49,786 bases of DNA from an uncultured Lachnospiraceae bacterium (GTDB lineage: Bacteria; Bacillota; Clostridia; Lachnospirales; Lachnospiraceae), in assembly GCA_934352055.1 (NCBI GenBank), contig CAKRJY010000014.1:1-49786 (forward strand), read 5' to 3'. The position numbers were made by a program, and so were the translations under genes. This document shows positions 41,968-49,786 of this stretch, piece by piece. The notes beneath the pieces were generated by a model. It was not told the origin of the DNA. It searched no databases and worked only from the letters and a program-made list of their open reading frames with translations. Positions within the stretch are counted from its first letter, which is position 1. The number at the start of each line of letters is the position of its first letter.

Positions 41968-43560
41968 TTATAACTTTTCCACCGCAGTCTGCTCAACAGC
42001 AATCGCATTTTCAAATCGATTTGCATATGCTGCAAATCCTTCTACATCCTTTGGATCCGGATCCACAGAAGTTCCCACAGCACCTGCAAAGACATGATTT
42101 TCCAGATAATCAGCAAGCGATTCTCCTTCTGTCTTGTGAACAAGATATGCCGTCAAAAGTGCCATGCCCCAAGGACCACCTTCACCCGCTGTCTCCATAA
42201 CAGAAACCGGTGTATTCAGCGCTGCTGCCAAATAATTCTGTGCCACACCCTTTGTTTTAAAAATACCGCCATGACCATAAATCGCATCAATTTCTACTTT
42301 TTCCTGCTGCAAAAGAAGATCCATACCTACTTTTAATGCACCGAAACTTGCGTATAAATGAGATCTCATAAAGTTTGCCAGATTAAAATGACTCTCTGGT
42401 GTACGCACAAACATCGGACGACCTTCTGTACAGTTCATAATATATTCACCTGACAAAAATCCATAAGAAAGAAGCCCTCCACAGTCTGGATCTGCCTCTA
42501 AAGACTTGCGGTAAAGTGTACCATACAACTCATCCCCTGCCACTTTTACACCAAAAGCATCTAAAACCTGACCACAAAGACCAACCCATGCGTTCAAGTC
42601 ACTCGTACAGTTATTTGCATGCACCATAGCAACCAGACTTCCATCCGGCGTTGTCACCATATCAATCTGTGGATAGTACTTGCTAAGCTCTTTTTCCAAG
42701 ACAATCATTGCAAATACAGATGTTCCGGCTGATACATTACCCGTGCGCTGTTTTACACTATTTGTGGCAGCCATACCTGTTCCGGCATCGCCTTCTGGCG
42801 GTGCTAATGGAATTCCCGCTTCCAATTCTCCACTTGGATCCAATAATTTCGCACCTTCCTCTGTCAAATATCCTGCAGATTCTCCTGCTATACGGATCTC
42901 TGGAAGAATGTCTGCCAAATGCCATGAGAAATGATGATCCGCAATCTGTCGGTCAAACTTTTCTACCATAACGGCATCATACTGCTTTGTCTTCGGATCA
43001 ATAGGAAACATACCTGATGCATCCCCTACACCAAGCACTTTCTGACCTGTCATACGCCAGTGAATATATCCCGCCAACGTCGTAAAATAGGCAACATCCT
43101 TCACATGGTCTTCCCCATTTAAAATCGCCTGATACAAATGAGAAATACTCCAACGTTCCGGTATATTGTACGAAAACAACTGACTCAGTTGCTCTGCTGC
43201 AGGACCTGTTGTACTATTTCTCCAAGTGCGAAACGGAACAAGTAACTTACCTTCCTGATCAAATGCCAGATATCCATGCATCATTCCACTAAAACCGAGC
43301 GCTGCTACTTTTGTTAACTTTATGCCATACTTGTCTGCTACATCTTTTTTCAGATTCGCATAACTTTCCTGCAAACCTGTCCAGATTTCATCATCATGAT
43401 AGGTCCAAAAACCACCTTCCAAACGGTTTTCCCATACATGATCTCCACTGGCAATCGGCTTGTGTTCATCATCAATCAATACCGCTTTGATTCTTGTTGA
43501 ACCAAACTCAATTCCTAGGATTGCTTTCCCTGCAGCAATCCATTCCCCTACGTTTCCCAT
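41968..43560 (-). CDS. FGGY family carbohydrate kinase, probable L-ribulokinase
   Basis: A 530-residue sugar kinase. The first ATPase motif is LGIEFGSTRIKAVLID near residue 14, and the second is in GAVAGTSVFAMIV-like NVSAGTSVFAMIV; GEGGPWGMALLTAYL closes the nucleotide site. The next gene is araD, so L-ribulose is the likely substrate, although the sequence looks closer to the large xylulokinase-like clostridial kinases than to E. coli AraB. GGAGG lies five bases before the ATG. Confidence 0.85.
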   Translation of the reverse strand: MGNVGEWIAAGKAILGIEFGSTRIKAVLIDDEHKPIASGDHVWENRLEGGFWTYHDDEIWTGLQESYANLKKDVADKYGIKLTKVAALGFSGMMHGYLAFDQEGKLLVPFRTWRNSTTGPAAEQLSQLFSYNIPERWSISHLYQAILNGEDHVKDVAYFTTLAGYIHWRMTGQKVLGVGDASGMFPIDPKTKQYDAVMVEKFDRQIADHHFSWHLADILPEIRIAGESAGYLTEEGAKLLDPSGELEAGIPLAPPEGDAGTGMAATNSVKQRTGNVSAGTSVFAMIVLEKELSKYYPQIDMVTTPDGSLVAMVHANNCTSDLNAWVGLCGQVLDAFGVKVAGDELYGTLYRKSLEADPDCGGLLSYGFLSGEYIMNCTEGRPMFVRTPESHFNLANFMRSHLYASFGALKVGMDLLLQQEKVEIDAIYGHGGIFKTKGVAQNYLAAALNTPVSVMETAGEGGPWGMALLTAYLVHKTEGESLADYLENHVFAGAVGTSVDPDPKDVEGFAAYANRFENAIAVEQTAVEKL

Positions 43561-43577
43561 AAGTACCTCCTCAACCC

Positions 43578-43595
43578 ATTCGTAACGATACGAAT
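43578..43595. promoter_or_regulatory. Palindromic operator ahead of the kinase-araD operon
   Basis: A perfect inverted repeat ATTCGTA/TACGAAT with a four-base centre lies between the -10 element and the ribosome site. It resembles AraR operators of Bacillus (ATTTGTACGTACAAAT) in size and outer bases. No AraR gene is in the window. Confidence 0.6.
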
Positions 43596-43618
43596 CTAAA
43601 TCATCTAAATTTACATTA

Positions 43619-43624
43619 AGTATA
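43619..43624 (-). promoter_or_regulatory. -10 element of the kinase-araD operon
   Basis: TATACT on the minus strand, about 60 bases ahead of the kinase start, with a weak TAGTGA 17 bases upstream. The palindrome lies just downstream, where a bound repressor would block transcription. Confidence 0.45.
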
Positions 43625-43746
43625 GCATGGGAAATAGAATCTCACTATACGTTTATTAACTATTTTGGTTCACTTTTTTATCCTTATCTAGGGGAATTGT
43701 ATTGCCGATATGGCATGAAAATCCTTCTTCTCCATTACACCCAGAC

Positions 43747-44490
43747 TCACTTATAAATTTTTAAATATTCCCGAAATAAATATTCAATAACCACAAAAAA
43801 ATCTACAAATGAGTTGTGCATTAAGTTGTCACCAATTGGAATTTCTGAGCTTACGGCATATAGCCGATAATCCGCTATTGCTGCAAGTTCATTGTTATGG
43901 AAGTTTGTTAATGAAATTATTTTAATATCTTTTAACTTCATCATTCTTACAATGTCTTCTATCTTTTTCATATCTCCTGATAAAGAAATAATAATGACCG
44001 TACTTCCCTTTTCTAATCCTTTTGCCAATAATCGGAATTCATCACTCGCACCCACATAATAGACATATTTGTTTATTTGCATAAATAATCTCTGAAATTC
44101 CATCGCACAATATCTTTGTGCCTGTCCGGTTCCATATACTAAAACTTGATTTGAGTCTTTGATCAATTGCGCTATTTCTCTCAATTGATTAGAGTTCTCT
44201 AAGTGCACGCATGTATTATTAAAATCTGCTTTTATATCTGGATATATTTCTTCGTCCACAACAGACTTTGGGCTTTCCCATTTTATATAGTTTTTGAATT
44301 CACTATATCCGGAAAAACCCAATTTCTGCGTCAAACGTAATATAGAACTTTTCGAAGTATCACATTGTGATGCCAATTGTTCTATACTCATCTTTTCAAT
44401 GCCTTTTCCAATCTCTACAATACATTTTAAGCTATATAGATCTGCGTCACTTAGTGCTTTATAATTCTTATTAATTAAATCTACCAGCAT
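43747..44490 (-). CDS. MurR/RpiR family transcriptional regulator
   Basis: A 247-residue regulator with an N-terminal HTH_6 domain (MSIEQLASQCDTSKSSILRLTQKLGFSGYSEFKNYI, near residues 33-68) and a C-terminal SIS domain (QVLVYGTGQAQRYCAMEFQRLF ... VIIISLSGDMKKIEDIVRMMKLKDIKIISLT) that senses phosphosugars. It follows the GH4 gene on the same strand and probably responds to a phosphorylated alpha-glucoside brought in by the PTS gene upstream. Confidence 0.92.
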   Translation of the reverse strand: MLVDLINKNYKALSDADLYSLKCIVEIGKGIEKMSIEQLASQCDTSKSSILRLTQKLGFSGYSEFKNYIKWESPKSVVDEEIYPDIKADFNNTCVHLENSNQLREIAQLIKDSNQVLVYGTGQAQRYCAMEFQRLFMQINKYVYYVGASDEFRLLAKGLEKGSTVIIISLSGDMKKIEDIVRMMKLKDIKIISLTNFHNNELAAIADYRLYAVSSEIPIGDNLMHNSFVDFFVVIEYLFREYLKIYK

Positions 44491-44623
44491 AATTACCTCT
44501 TTTAATTTTTATTATACGCTATCATTTTAATGCAATATTATCATTTCACACAAACAATATCTATTTTGAGATAATTATATGTCTTGTTTTGAAACTGGAC
44601 AAGCTGATTTTTTCATATGAGAG

Positions 44624-45961
44624 CTATTTTAATTCAGGCCAATACTCGCGATTTACTTCATAAAGATCGTCTAAAATCCTTTTTGCGACTGTAATACTTG
44701 GAACTGTTTTAGACAATGAAATCGCCTGCCATAATTTTTGATATGACCCCTCTTCCCAAGCATCAACAACTAATTTTTCCACTGCCACCTGTTCGTCCAT
44801 TAAACCTTTCTGGAATGTTGGAATCGTACCGATAGATAGTGGTTCCGGTCCATTAGACGTTACAAGACACGGTACTTCTACCATGGCTGTCGGGTCAAAA
44901 TTCTCAATAATTCCATTATTTTCAACAATCAAAAGCATTCTCGCGTAAGTATTGAATTTCAAAGCCGTCGCAAGATCAACAATGTAAGATGCGTGCTCAT
45001 CCATCATCAATTCATCACCTTCAAAATCGCCTTTTTCTTTGATTTCACGACAAGCATGAAATACTTCTTTTTCTCTTGTATCCATTACCTGATTTGCCCT
45101 TGTATATTCAGGATCTGTATGTTCTACCACTGTATCCGGCATCAAATAATATTTCAAATATGTATTTGGTAATGTCTCCGGATCAATCGCATGGATATCT
45201 TTTGCCATCCGATATGTTTCGTTCCAGCTGTTATCTCCGTGTTGCTTTGCCTCTTCAATATCAGATTTTACTAAATATCCCTGTTCCTTCACATACTCAC
45301 GTAATTGTGGCATCAAATCTTTTCCTGTTTTTGCGCAGCGCACATCACTCCACCAGCCAAAATGGTTCAATCCATAATAACGTGTCACAATATCCGAACG
45401 TTTTTCATACCCCAGAATCTCTACCATGTTATTTTCGATACTGATTGGCATGTCACAAATATTAAGGATTTTAGAATTTGGACGTAATCTTCTCGTTGCT
45501 TCTGCAACAATTGCAGCTGGATTTGAATAGTTTAATAACCATGCATTTGGAGAATATTTTTCCATATAATCAACTAATTCAATAACACCTCCAATAGAAC
45601 GCATTCCATAAGCAATTCCTCCTGGACCACATGTTTCCTGTCCAACAACACCGTATTTCATCGGAATTTTTTCATCCAATTCACGCATTTTGTACTTTCC
45701 AACACGGATATGTGCCATAACAAAATCTACATCTGTAAATGCTGTCTGTGGATCTGTTGTTGCTATAAATTTTATATCCGGGCATTGCTTTTTAATAATA
45801 ATCTCACATGCATCTGCAACAATCTTTTGTCTTTCCGCGTCGTTATCATAAAATTTAATCTGTCTTAGCGGAAATCGATCCAGATGCTCTAACAACATTA
45901 AAATGATTCCTGGTGTATAAGTACTTCCGCCACCTGCGATTACAATTGAGCTCTTTTCCAT
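44624..45961 (-). CDS. GH4 family 6-phospho-alpha-glucosidase
   Basis: A 445-residue NAD+- and metal-dependent hydrolase of family GH4. The NAD loop VIAGGGSTYTPGI opens the protein. The metal ligands C169 and H200 lie in ICDMP and NHFGWW. The CDMP form of the first motif marks 6-phospho-alpha-glucosidases (MalH/GlvA type), while beta-specific members have CN(V/I)P. It splits phosphorylated maltose-like disaccharides in the cytoplasm and follows the PTS gene by 33 bases. Confidence 0.94.
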   Translation of the reverse strand: MEKSSIVIAGGGSTYTPGIILMLLEHLDRFPLRQIKFYDNDAERQKIVADACEIIIKKQCPDIKFIATTDPQTAFTDVDFVMAHIRVGKYKMRELDEKIPMKYGVVGQETCGPGGIAYGMRSIGGVIELVDYMEKYSPNAWLLNYSNPAAIVAEATRRLRPNSKILNICDMPISIENNMVEILGYEKRSDIVTRYYGLNHFGWWSDVRCAKTGKDLMPQLREYVKEQGYLVKSDIEEAKQHGDNSWNETYRMAKDIHAIDPETLPNTYLKYYLMPDTVVEHTDPEYTRANQVMDTREKEVFHACREIKEKGDFEGDELMMDEHASYIVDLATALKFNTYARMLLIVENNGIIENFDPTAMVEVPCLVTSNGPEPLSIGTIPTFQKGLMDEQVAVEKLVVDAWEEGSYQKLWQAISLSKTVPSITVAKRILDDLYEVNREYWPELK

Positions 45962-45994
45962 TTTAATCTCTCCTTTTTCTACTAGTTATAATTT

Positions 45995-47542
45995 TTATAA
46001 TAATCTTTCGAATTCTCCACGAACGTTTTCTACGTCAAATCCGATAATAACCTGAATCGCTTTTCCTTTTCTTACGACTCCTTTCGCATCATATTTTTTA
46101 AATTCTTCATCTGACGCTAATATCTTTTCATCTTTTACCGTTAATCGTAATCTTGTCATACAATTTGCAACATCTACGATATTTTCTTTTCCACCTAATG
46201 CTTTTAAAATACCTTCTGCCATATTTTTAAATTTCTCTGCACCTTTACCAACAGAAGCATCTCCTTCATTCTTACTTTCCGTTACCACTTCGCGTCCTGG
46301 TGTTTTTATGTCAAATTTCTTAATTGCAAAATAAAATACTACAAAATAAATCACCATGAAAATCAGACCAATCACAATATGTGTAATAACTTCTTTTGAG
46401 TGATTCTGAAACATTGGCATCCAATTATATGTAACATAGTCAATCAGTCCGCCGCCCTGATATCCAACAACACCAAACATATATAATGTTGTTGACAACA
46501 ATGCTGCTAAAATGGCACTTACTGCAAATAAAGCCGGAGAAATGAATAAGAATGCAAATTCAATTGGTTCTGTAATTCCACATAATACTGCTGGTATTGT
46601 TGCAGAAATCAACATTGCTGCAACTTTTTTTCTATTTTCAGGTTTTGCTGTCTTATACATTGCAAATGCTATTGCAGGCATTCCCCACACAGCACAGTTT
46701 CCATATAACGCAAACCCACCTGTTGGAAACAGCTCTTTTAATGGTTTTGTTGATGCTGCATACTCATTCACATGCGCAAGCCAATGTGTCCAATTTCCAT
46801 CTGGAATAACTGCCGGTCCAAGATCAAATGGTGTCCACAGAAAATGATGTAATCCTGTTGGCAGTGTAATTCTCTCTAAGAAAGTAAACAGGAATACTCC
46901 CAGATTTCCTGATTTTGCCAATAAATCCTGTAACCCCAAAATTCCTTGCTGCACATTTGGCCAAACAAGACAAGTAAGAAATGCTACTGGAATCATTGTA
47001 ATAAATCCTACGATAACAACTAACGCTGAGCCTTGGAAAGAACTGAGTACAGCTGGCAATTTCTTTTCATAGAAGCGATTATGAATCCATGCGACAATTG
47101 CTGCGATAAAAATTGCTCCTAACACACTCATATCAAGCGTCTTAATTCCGGCAATTGTTGTAAGACCGCTAACGCCTCCTACTTCTTGTGAGAAATCCAC
47201 ATGAAAAAGATTTTCTCCCCAAAATGTCAACATAGACTGTACAAAATAATTGAAAATGATATAAATCAAAAATGATTCCATCGCAGCTCTTCCCGATGCT
47301 TTCTTTGTTAACCCCAATGGCAAAGAAACTGCAAATAATAGTGGGAGTTGATTAAACAATGCATATCCGCCATCGTACATCATTGTCCAGAATTGATACC
47401 AAATCCCTTCATTCGCTGCTAATGCGCCCATAATATCTGCGTTTGTAAATACGGTAGACAAACCAACCATAATACCCGCAAATGGCATTAGCATGACTGG
47501 AGCCATCATTGCTCCACCGAATCTTTGTAACTTTTCCATCAT
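45995..47542 (-). CDS. PTS alpha-glucoside-specific EIICB component
   Basis: A 515-residue membrane protein with a long EIIC domain (about ten hydrophobic segments; the conserved GITEPIEFAFLFISP motif in the second half) and a C-terminal EIIB domain with the phosphocysteine C461 in NCMTRLRL. It belongs to the maltose/alpha-glucoside group (MalX, GlvC, AglA). No EIIA domain is fused or encoded nearby, so a EIIA from another system must supply phosphate. GGAGG stands eight bases before the first of two ATG codons. The intergenic stretch to 47697 holds AT-rich DNA with no clear -35/-10 pair. Confidence 0.94.
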   Translation of the reverse strand: MMEKLQRFGGAMMAPVMLMPFAGIMVGLSTVFTNADIMGALAANEGIWYQFWTMMYDGGYALFNQLPLLFAVSLPLGLTKKASGRAAMESFLIYIIFNYFVQSMLTFWGENLFHVDFSQEVGGVSGLTTIAGIKTLDMSVLGAIFIAAIVAWIHNRFYEKKLPAVLSSFQGSALVVIVGFITMIPVAFLTCLVWPNVQQGILGLQDLLAKSGNLGVFLFTFLERITLPTGLHHFLWTPFDLGPAVIPDGNWTHWLAHVNEYAASTKPLKELFPTGGFALYGNCAVWGMPAIAFAMYKTAKPENRKKVAAMLISATIPAVLCGITEPIEFAFLFISPALFAVSAILAALLSTTLYMFGVVGYQGGGLIDYVTYNWMPMFQNHSKEVITHIVIGLIFMVIYFVVFYFAIKKFDIKTPGREVVTESKNEGDASVGKGAEKFKNMAEGILKALGGKENIVDVANCMTRLRLTVKDEKILASDEEFKKYDAKGVVRKGKAIQVIIGFDVENVRGEFERLL

Positions 47543-47696
47543 ACTAGTTTCCTCCTCTTAAATTTTTCTCTTACAAAGTTCATATATCGTTTATATCATA
47601 TTTATTTTTTTTATAAATAGTTTCCATTGATTCTGGGATAACGATGTATTTATGATAAATTTCCCATTTTCTGGCATTTTTCCCAAACATTTTAAA

Positions 47697-47723
47697 AGGG
47701 CCAGTCCATCACGACTGCCCCTA
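47697..47723 (-). terminator. Second terminator downstream of tRNA-Lys
   Basis: GGGCAGTC pairs with GACTGGCCC (one bulged G) across a six-base loop, then TTTTAAAA on the minus strand. It stands in tandem with the stem at 47756 and guards the PTS operon against read-through. Confidence 0.6.
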
Positions 47724-47755
47724 AACTATTTCAACAAATCTCAAACTGTTATTAA

Positions 47756-47800
47756 CAAAAAAAAGCGCCAAACCTAGACATTTCTAAGTCCGACACTCTT
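47756..47800 (-). terminator. Terminator of tRNA-Lys, G-U-rich stem
   Basis: A 15-bp stem with a four-base loop (AATG), five of whose pairs are G-U, is followed by eight T residues on the minus strand. It lies directly after the tRNA 3' end. Confidence 0.8.
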
Positions 47801-47804
47801 CAAA

Positions 47805-47877
47805 TGCGCGATCAGGGGTTCGAACCCTGGACACCCTGATTAAGAGTCAGGTGCTCTGCCAGCTGAGCTAATCGCGC
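47805..47877 (-). tRNA. tRNA-Lys, anticodon CTT
   Basis: A 73-base cloverleaf: seven-base acceptor stem GCGCGAT/ATCGCGC, D arm with AGCTGGCA, anticodon loop CTCTTAA with CTT, variable loop GTGTC, T arm CAGGG-TTCGAAC-CCCTG, discriminator A. The CCA end is not encoded. Confidence 0.96.
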
Positions 47878-47992
47878 TTACCTATATCCGTCGTTCCTGA
47901 CGACAAAAAATATATTACTACGATTTTACAAAAAAAGCAAGTACTTTTTTACAATTTTTTTATATTTCTTTTATTTTCTTTTTTCATATGAA

Positions 47993-48021
47993 AAGAGCCA
48001 CTCTTTTCATCGGGTGGCTCT
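47993..48021 (-). terminator. Terminator of the coiled-coil protein gene
   Basis: An 8-bp stem AGAGCCAC/GTGGCTCT encloses a 12-base loop and is followed on the minus strand by TTTTCATATG. It lies just after the stop codon. Confidence 0.75.
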
Positions 48022-48031
48022 AGGATGATTC

Positions 48032-49369
48032 TTACATATTTGCAAATAAAGCAGCTATTTCGTCTGGCGATAACACCTTGTTTGGATCCGATAAATCCGG
48101 CATAGCCGGTTTATCGTCTGCTACTGGTGCATCCATCATAATCGGCTCTGGTTCCGGGATTGTATCCATATTTGGCAAATCACTTGTTTCTTCCTCATAA
48201 TTTTCCAAATCTGGCAAATCCAACTCGTCTAACTCATCTATGCTTGGCAAATCGTCAACAGATGGTAAATCATCTATGTCAGGCAAATCATCTATGCTTG
48301 GCAAGTCATCCACAGATGGTAACTCATCCATACTAGGTAAATCACCCATCATAAGCGGTTCCTCCGTCTCCTGCGCTTCTTCTGCGATTTGCTCTGCTTC
48401 TTCCTCTGCTACCGGGCCTTCATCAATCATCGGTGCCTCTTCTTCAATCACTGGCTCATCCTGGCGCATTTGATCCGTATCCGACACTAAACTGGCAAGC
48501 ATCGCATCGATCTCTGCCTGTGAAATTTCACCACTATTTGCAGGCATCTCCTCCACAGGTTGTACCTCTGGTTCTTCCATCACTGCCTCTTCTATAACCA
48601 CTGGTTCTTCCGGCATTGGCTCATCCATTACCGGTGCATCATCAAACACTGGTTCTTTGATTGCAGGCTCTTCTGCAGTAGGTGTCTCCACCACAGGTGT
48701 TTCCTGTACAGCTTCCTGCGGCATACGCACCTGTTCTGCAGATGACATCTGATTTGGCTGCCCCTGTCTAAGTTCCAAATCACTGATTTCCTGCTTCATC
48801 TGTTCTAATGCCTGATGCAGTATATTAAACTGATCCTGCATACCTTTATTATTTGCCACAAGCTCTTCTCTTGTCTGCTGAAGCAATGTCTCCTGCTGGC
48901 GAAGCAACGCATCATTATTATCTGCCAGTTTTTCTTCAAATCCAAACACGCGCTGTATCAATTCATCATTGGCATTCATAAGAGCATCTGCATTTTCCTT
49001 ACTTCTGGAAATGGTTACTTTAGCAACAGCCTTTTGTGCTGTAATAATATCCTCTGCTGGAAAATTTGTATTTTCTTCCAATTGATTCAATCGTTCATTC
49101 AACTCATCAAAATATTTTTTCTGTGCGAGATAAGATGCCTTTTGCGCTTTATAAATATCTGCATATTCCTGACGCTCATTTTCTTTATTCTTTTGGTTCA
49201 GCTCAATGATTGATAACACCAAAAAGAACAGAACTGCAACCATACAGATTGCAACGATCAATAAGACCGGAAAATTACCTCTGGCATGTATCATAAAATA
49301 AATCTCCAGTAGTAGAAATAATGCCTCTATCACACTGGCAAAAGCGATTGTAATTTTCTCTCTTCTCAT
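48032..49369 (-). CDS. Membrane-anchored coiled-coil protein with FliM-like motifs
   Basis: A 445-residue protein I cannot name. Residues 7-28 and 33-53 form two membrane helices, residues 55-200 a long coiled coil rich in Gln/Glu/Lys, and residues 200-445 a disordered, very acidic region with many Glu/Pro and a repeated six-residue unit (DLPSxD). Two short motifs stand out: GEISQAEIDAMLASL near residues 282-294, nearly the same as the CheY-binding FliM N-terminus (LSQAEIDALL), and a C-terminal LSPDEIAALFANM. It is monocistronic with its own promoter and terminator. Confidence 0.88.
   Translation of the reverse strand: MRREKITIAFASVIEALFLLLEIYFMIHARGNFPVLLIVAICMVAVLFFLVLSIIELNQKNKENERQEYADIYKAQKASYLAQKKYFDELNERLNQLEENTNFPAEDIITAQKAVAKVTISRSKENADALMNANDELIQRVFGFEEKLADNNDALLRQQETLLQQTREELVANNKGMQDQFNILHQALEQMKQEISDLELRQGQPNQMSSAEQVRMPQEAVQETPVVETPTAEEPAIKEPVFDDAPVMDEPMPEEPVVIEEAVMEEPEVQPVEEMPANSGEISQAEIDAMLASLVSDTDQMRQDEPVIEEEAPMIDEGPVAEEEAEQIAEEAQETEEPLMMGDLPSMDELPSVDDLPSIDDLPDIDDLPSVDDLPSIDELDELDLPDLENYEEETSDLPNMDTIPEPEPIMMDAPVADDKPAMPDLSDPNKVLSPDEIAALFANM
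48213..48345 (-). repeat. Tandem 18-base repeats encoding DLPSxD units
   Basis: About seven imperfect copies of an 18-base unit encode the six-residue pattern DLPS(I/V/M)D. The copies differ at synonymous and conservative sites, and the run ends in DELDLPDLE. The array probably changes length by slippage. Confidence 0.8.
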
Positions 49370-49413
49370 GAATGTCCCCCGTTTTCCTCTTTTCAGACAT
49401 AATTATACACTTA

Positions 49414-49447
49414 AAGACATTATACCTTGTCTTGTCCAACTTTCCAA
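49414..49447 (-). promoter_or_regulatory. Promoter of the coiled-coil gene with overlapping inverted repeat
   Basis: TTGGAA (49442-49447), a 17-base spacer and TATAAT (49419-49424) on the minus strand. The inverted repeat AAGACA/TGTCTT (49414-49419 and 49428-49433) straddles the -10 element, where a bound protein would block RNA polymerase. A second TATAAT lies at 49402-49407. Confidence 0.6.
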
Positions 49448-49452
49448 TAGAA

Positions 49453-49489
49453 AAAGCAGCAATGATTTCATCAAAATCAATGCTGCTTT
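49453..49489 (-). terminator. Terminator of the gene at the window end
   Basis: A long stem (AAAGCAGCA ... TGCTGCTTT, continued by TGATTT/AAATCA beyond a small internal loop) is followed by TTTTTC on the minus strand. It lies about 40 bases after the stop codon of the partial gene. Confidence 0.8.
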
Positions 49490-49531
49490 CTTCATTACCT
49501 TTAGATTAGAAGTTAAACATCCTGCATTTTC

Positions 49532-49786
49532 TTAGATATTTGAAACAACACCGGTAATCAGACTCTTGAACTGTTCCGCTACACGATCCGCTGTCTCCTG
49601 CACTTCCTTATGATTCAACTGCTGTTTTGACAATCCAGCTGCAAGGATTGTGACGGGGTATTGTTCATAGGGTGATTTGAGAGCTTCGTCTGATGTGCTT
49701 AGAGGATAAAATTTTTCTTCTGTGAGGTATTCAAAGGATATTTCTCTTTGCCGCCGCCTGTTCCTGTCGCGCCATGCGTTGATAGC
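49532..49786 (-). CDS. C-terminal part of an unknown protein (cut by the window edge)
   Basis: An open frame of 84 codons plus TAA runs into the window edge with no start inside. The visible part begins AINAWRDRNRRRQREIS, a basic stretch, followed by FEYLTEEKFYPLSTSDEAL and a helical, hydrophilic end (QQLNHKEVQETADRVAEQFKSLITGVVSNI). A terminator follows. I do not recognise it. Confidence 0.65.
   Translation of the reverse strand, partial: AINAWRDRNRRRQREISFEYLTEEKFYPLSTSDEALKSPYEQYPVTILAAGLSKQQLNHKEVQETADRVAEQFKSLITGVVSNI

Noticed and set aside
43699..43715. A plus-strand GCCGATAT near 43703 as a third sigma-28-like promoter
   Set aside because: No gene follows on the plus strand and there is no TAAA-like tetramer at the right distance.
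48230..48345. CRISPR array in the repeat region near 48.3 kb
   Set aside because: Units are 18 bases without spacers and lie in frame in a coding region; it is a protein repeat.

Overview
The window comes from a chromosome of a low-to-mid GC, spore-forming anaerobic Firmicute, most likely of the Lachnospiraceae. Supporting signs are the spore maturation pair spmA/spmB, a yaaO/tmk-yaaR-holB-ricT-yabB-rsmI neighbourhood like that of Bacillus, the rpsF-ssb-rpsR operon, a tryptophan T-box, strong AGGAGG ribosome sites and frequent TTG/GTG starts. I see no phage, insertion sequence, CRISPR array or rRNA. Two tRNA genes are present: initiator tRNA-Met and tRNA-Lys(CTT).

Layout. 0-10 kb, minus strand: a galactoside-utilisation locus with an AraC-type regulator, an ABC importer (binding lipoprotein and two permeases), a GH2 and a GH42 beta-galactosidase, and a small membrane protein. 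Hairpins sit at three of its junctions. 10-12 kb: two uncharacterised genes, each preceded by a sigma-28-like promoter, one carrying EF-hand-like calcium loops. 12-15 kb: NudC-type Nudix hydrolase, GNAT acetyltransferase and the magnesium transporter MgtE, the last behind a structured leader with an apparent terminator/antiterminator switch and overlapping upstream ORFs. 15-19 kb: a two-component system divergent from a small CXXC membrane peptide, a NapH-like 4Fe-4S membrane protein and a TlpA-like lipoprotein, a plausible route for electrons to thiols outside the cell. 19-21 kb: a stand-alone trpB behind a Trp T-box, with a 19-residue Trp-containing ORF between them. 21-24 kb: rpsF-ssb-rpsR, DUF951, tRNA-fMet, DUF212, spmA/spmB. 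24-32 kb: a DUF885 lipoprotein, then the rsmI-trmN6-like-ricT-holB-yaaR-guanylate-kinase-like-yaaO cluster.

32-35 kb: mobA, an AbiEi/AbiEii-like pair whose putative toxin half appears to have lost the nucleotidyltransferase motifs, and a divergent ArgR-like protein across a repeat-rich intergenic region. 35-41 kb: a D-Ala-D-Ala carboxypeptidase with a very basic tail, trmB, and a Gfo/Idh-MATE-CobW gene group behind a leader terminator. 41-43.5 kb: FGGY kinase and AraD (pentose use) behind a palindromic operator. 43.7-47.5 kb: a PTS alpha-glucoside EIICB, a GH4 6-phospho-alpha-glucosidase and an RpiR regulator. 48-49.4 kb: a membrane-anchored coiled-coil protein with an acidic repeat region and two motifs resembling the CheY-binding N-terminus of FliM. 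The window ends inside a further unknown gene.

The observations most worth following are the mgtE leader, the motif-poor AbiEii-like gene, the FliM-like motifs, the twin sigma-28-like promoters and the T-box plus short ORF ahead of trpB. All functional calls come from reading the sequence; no database search was run.
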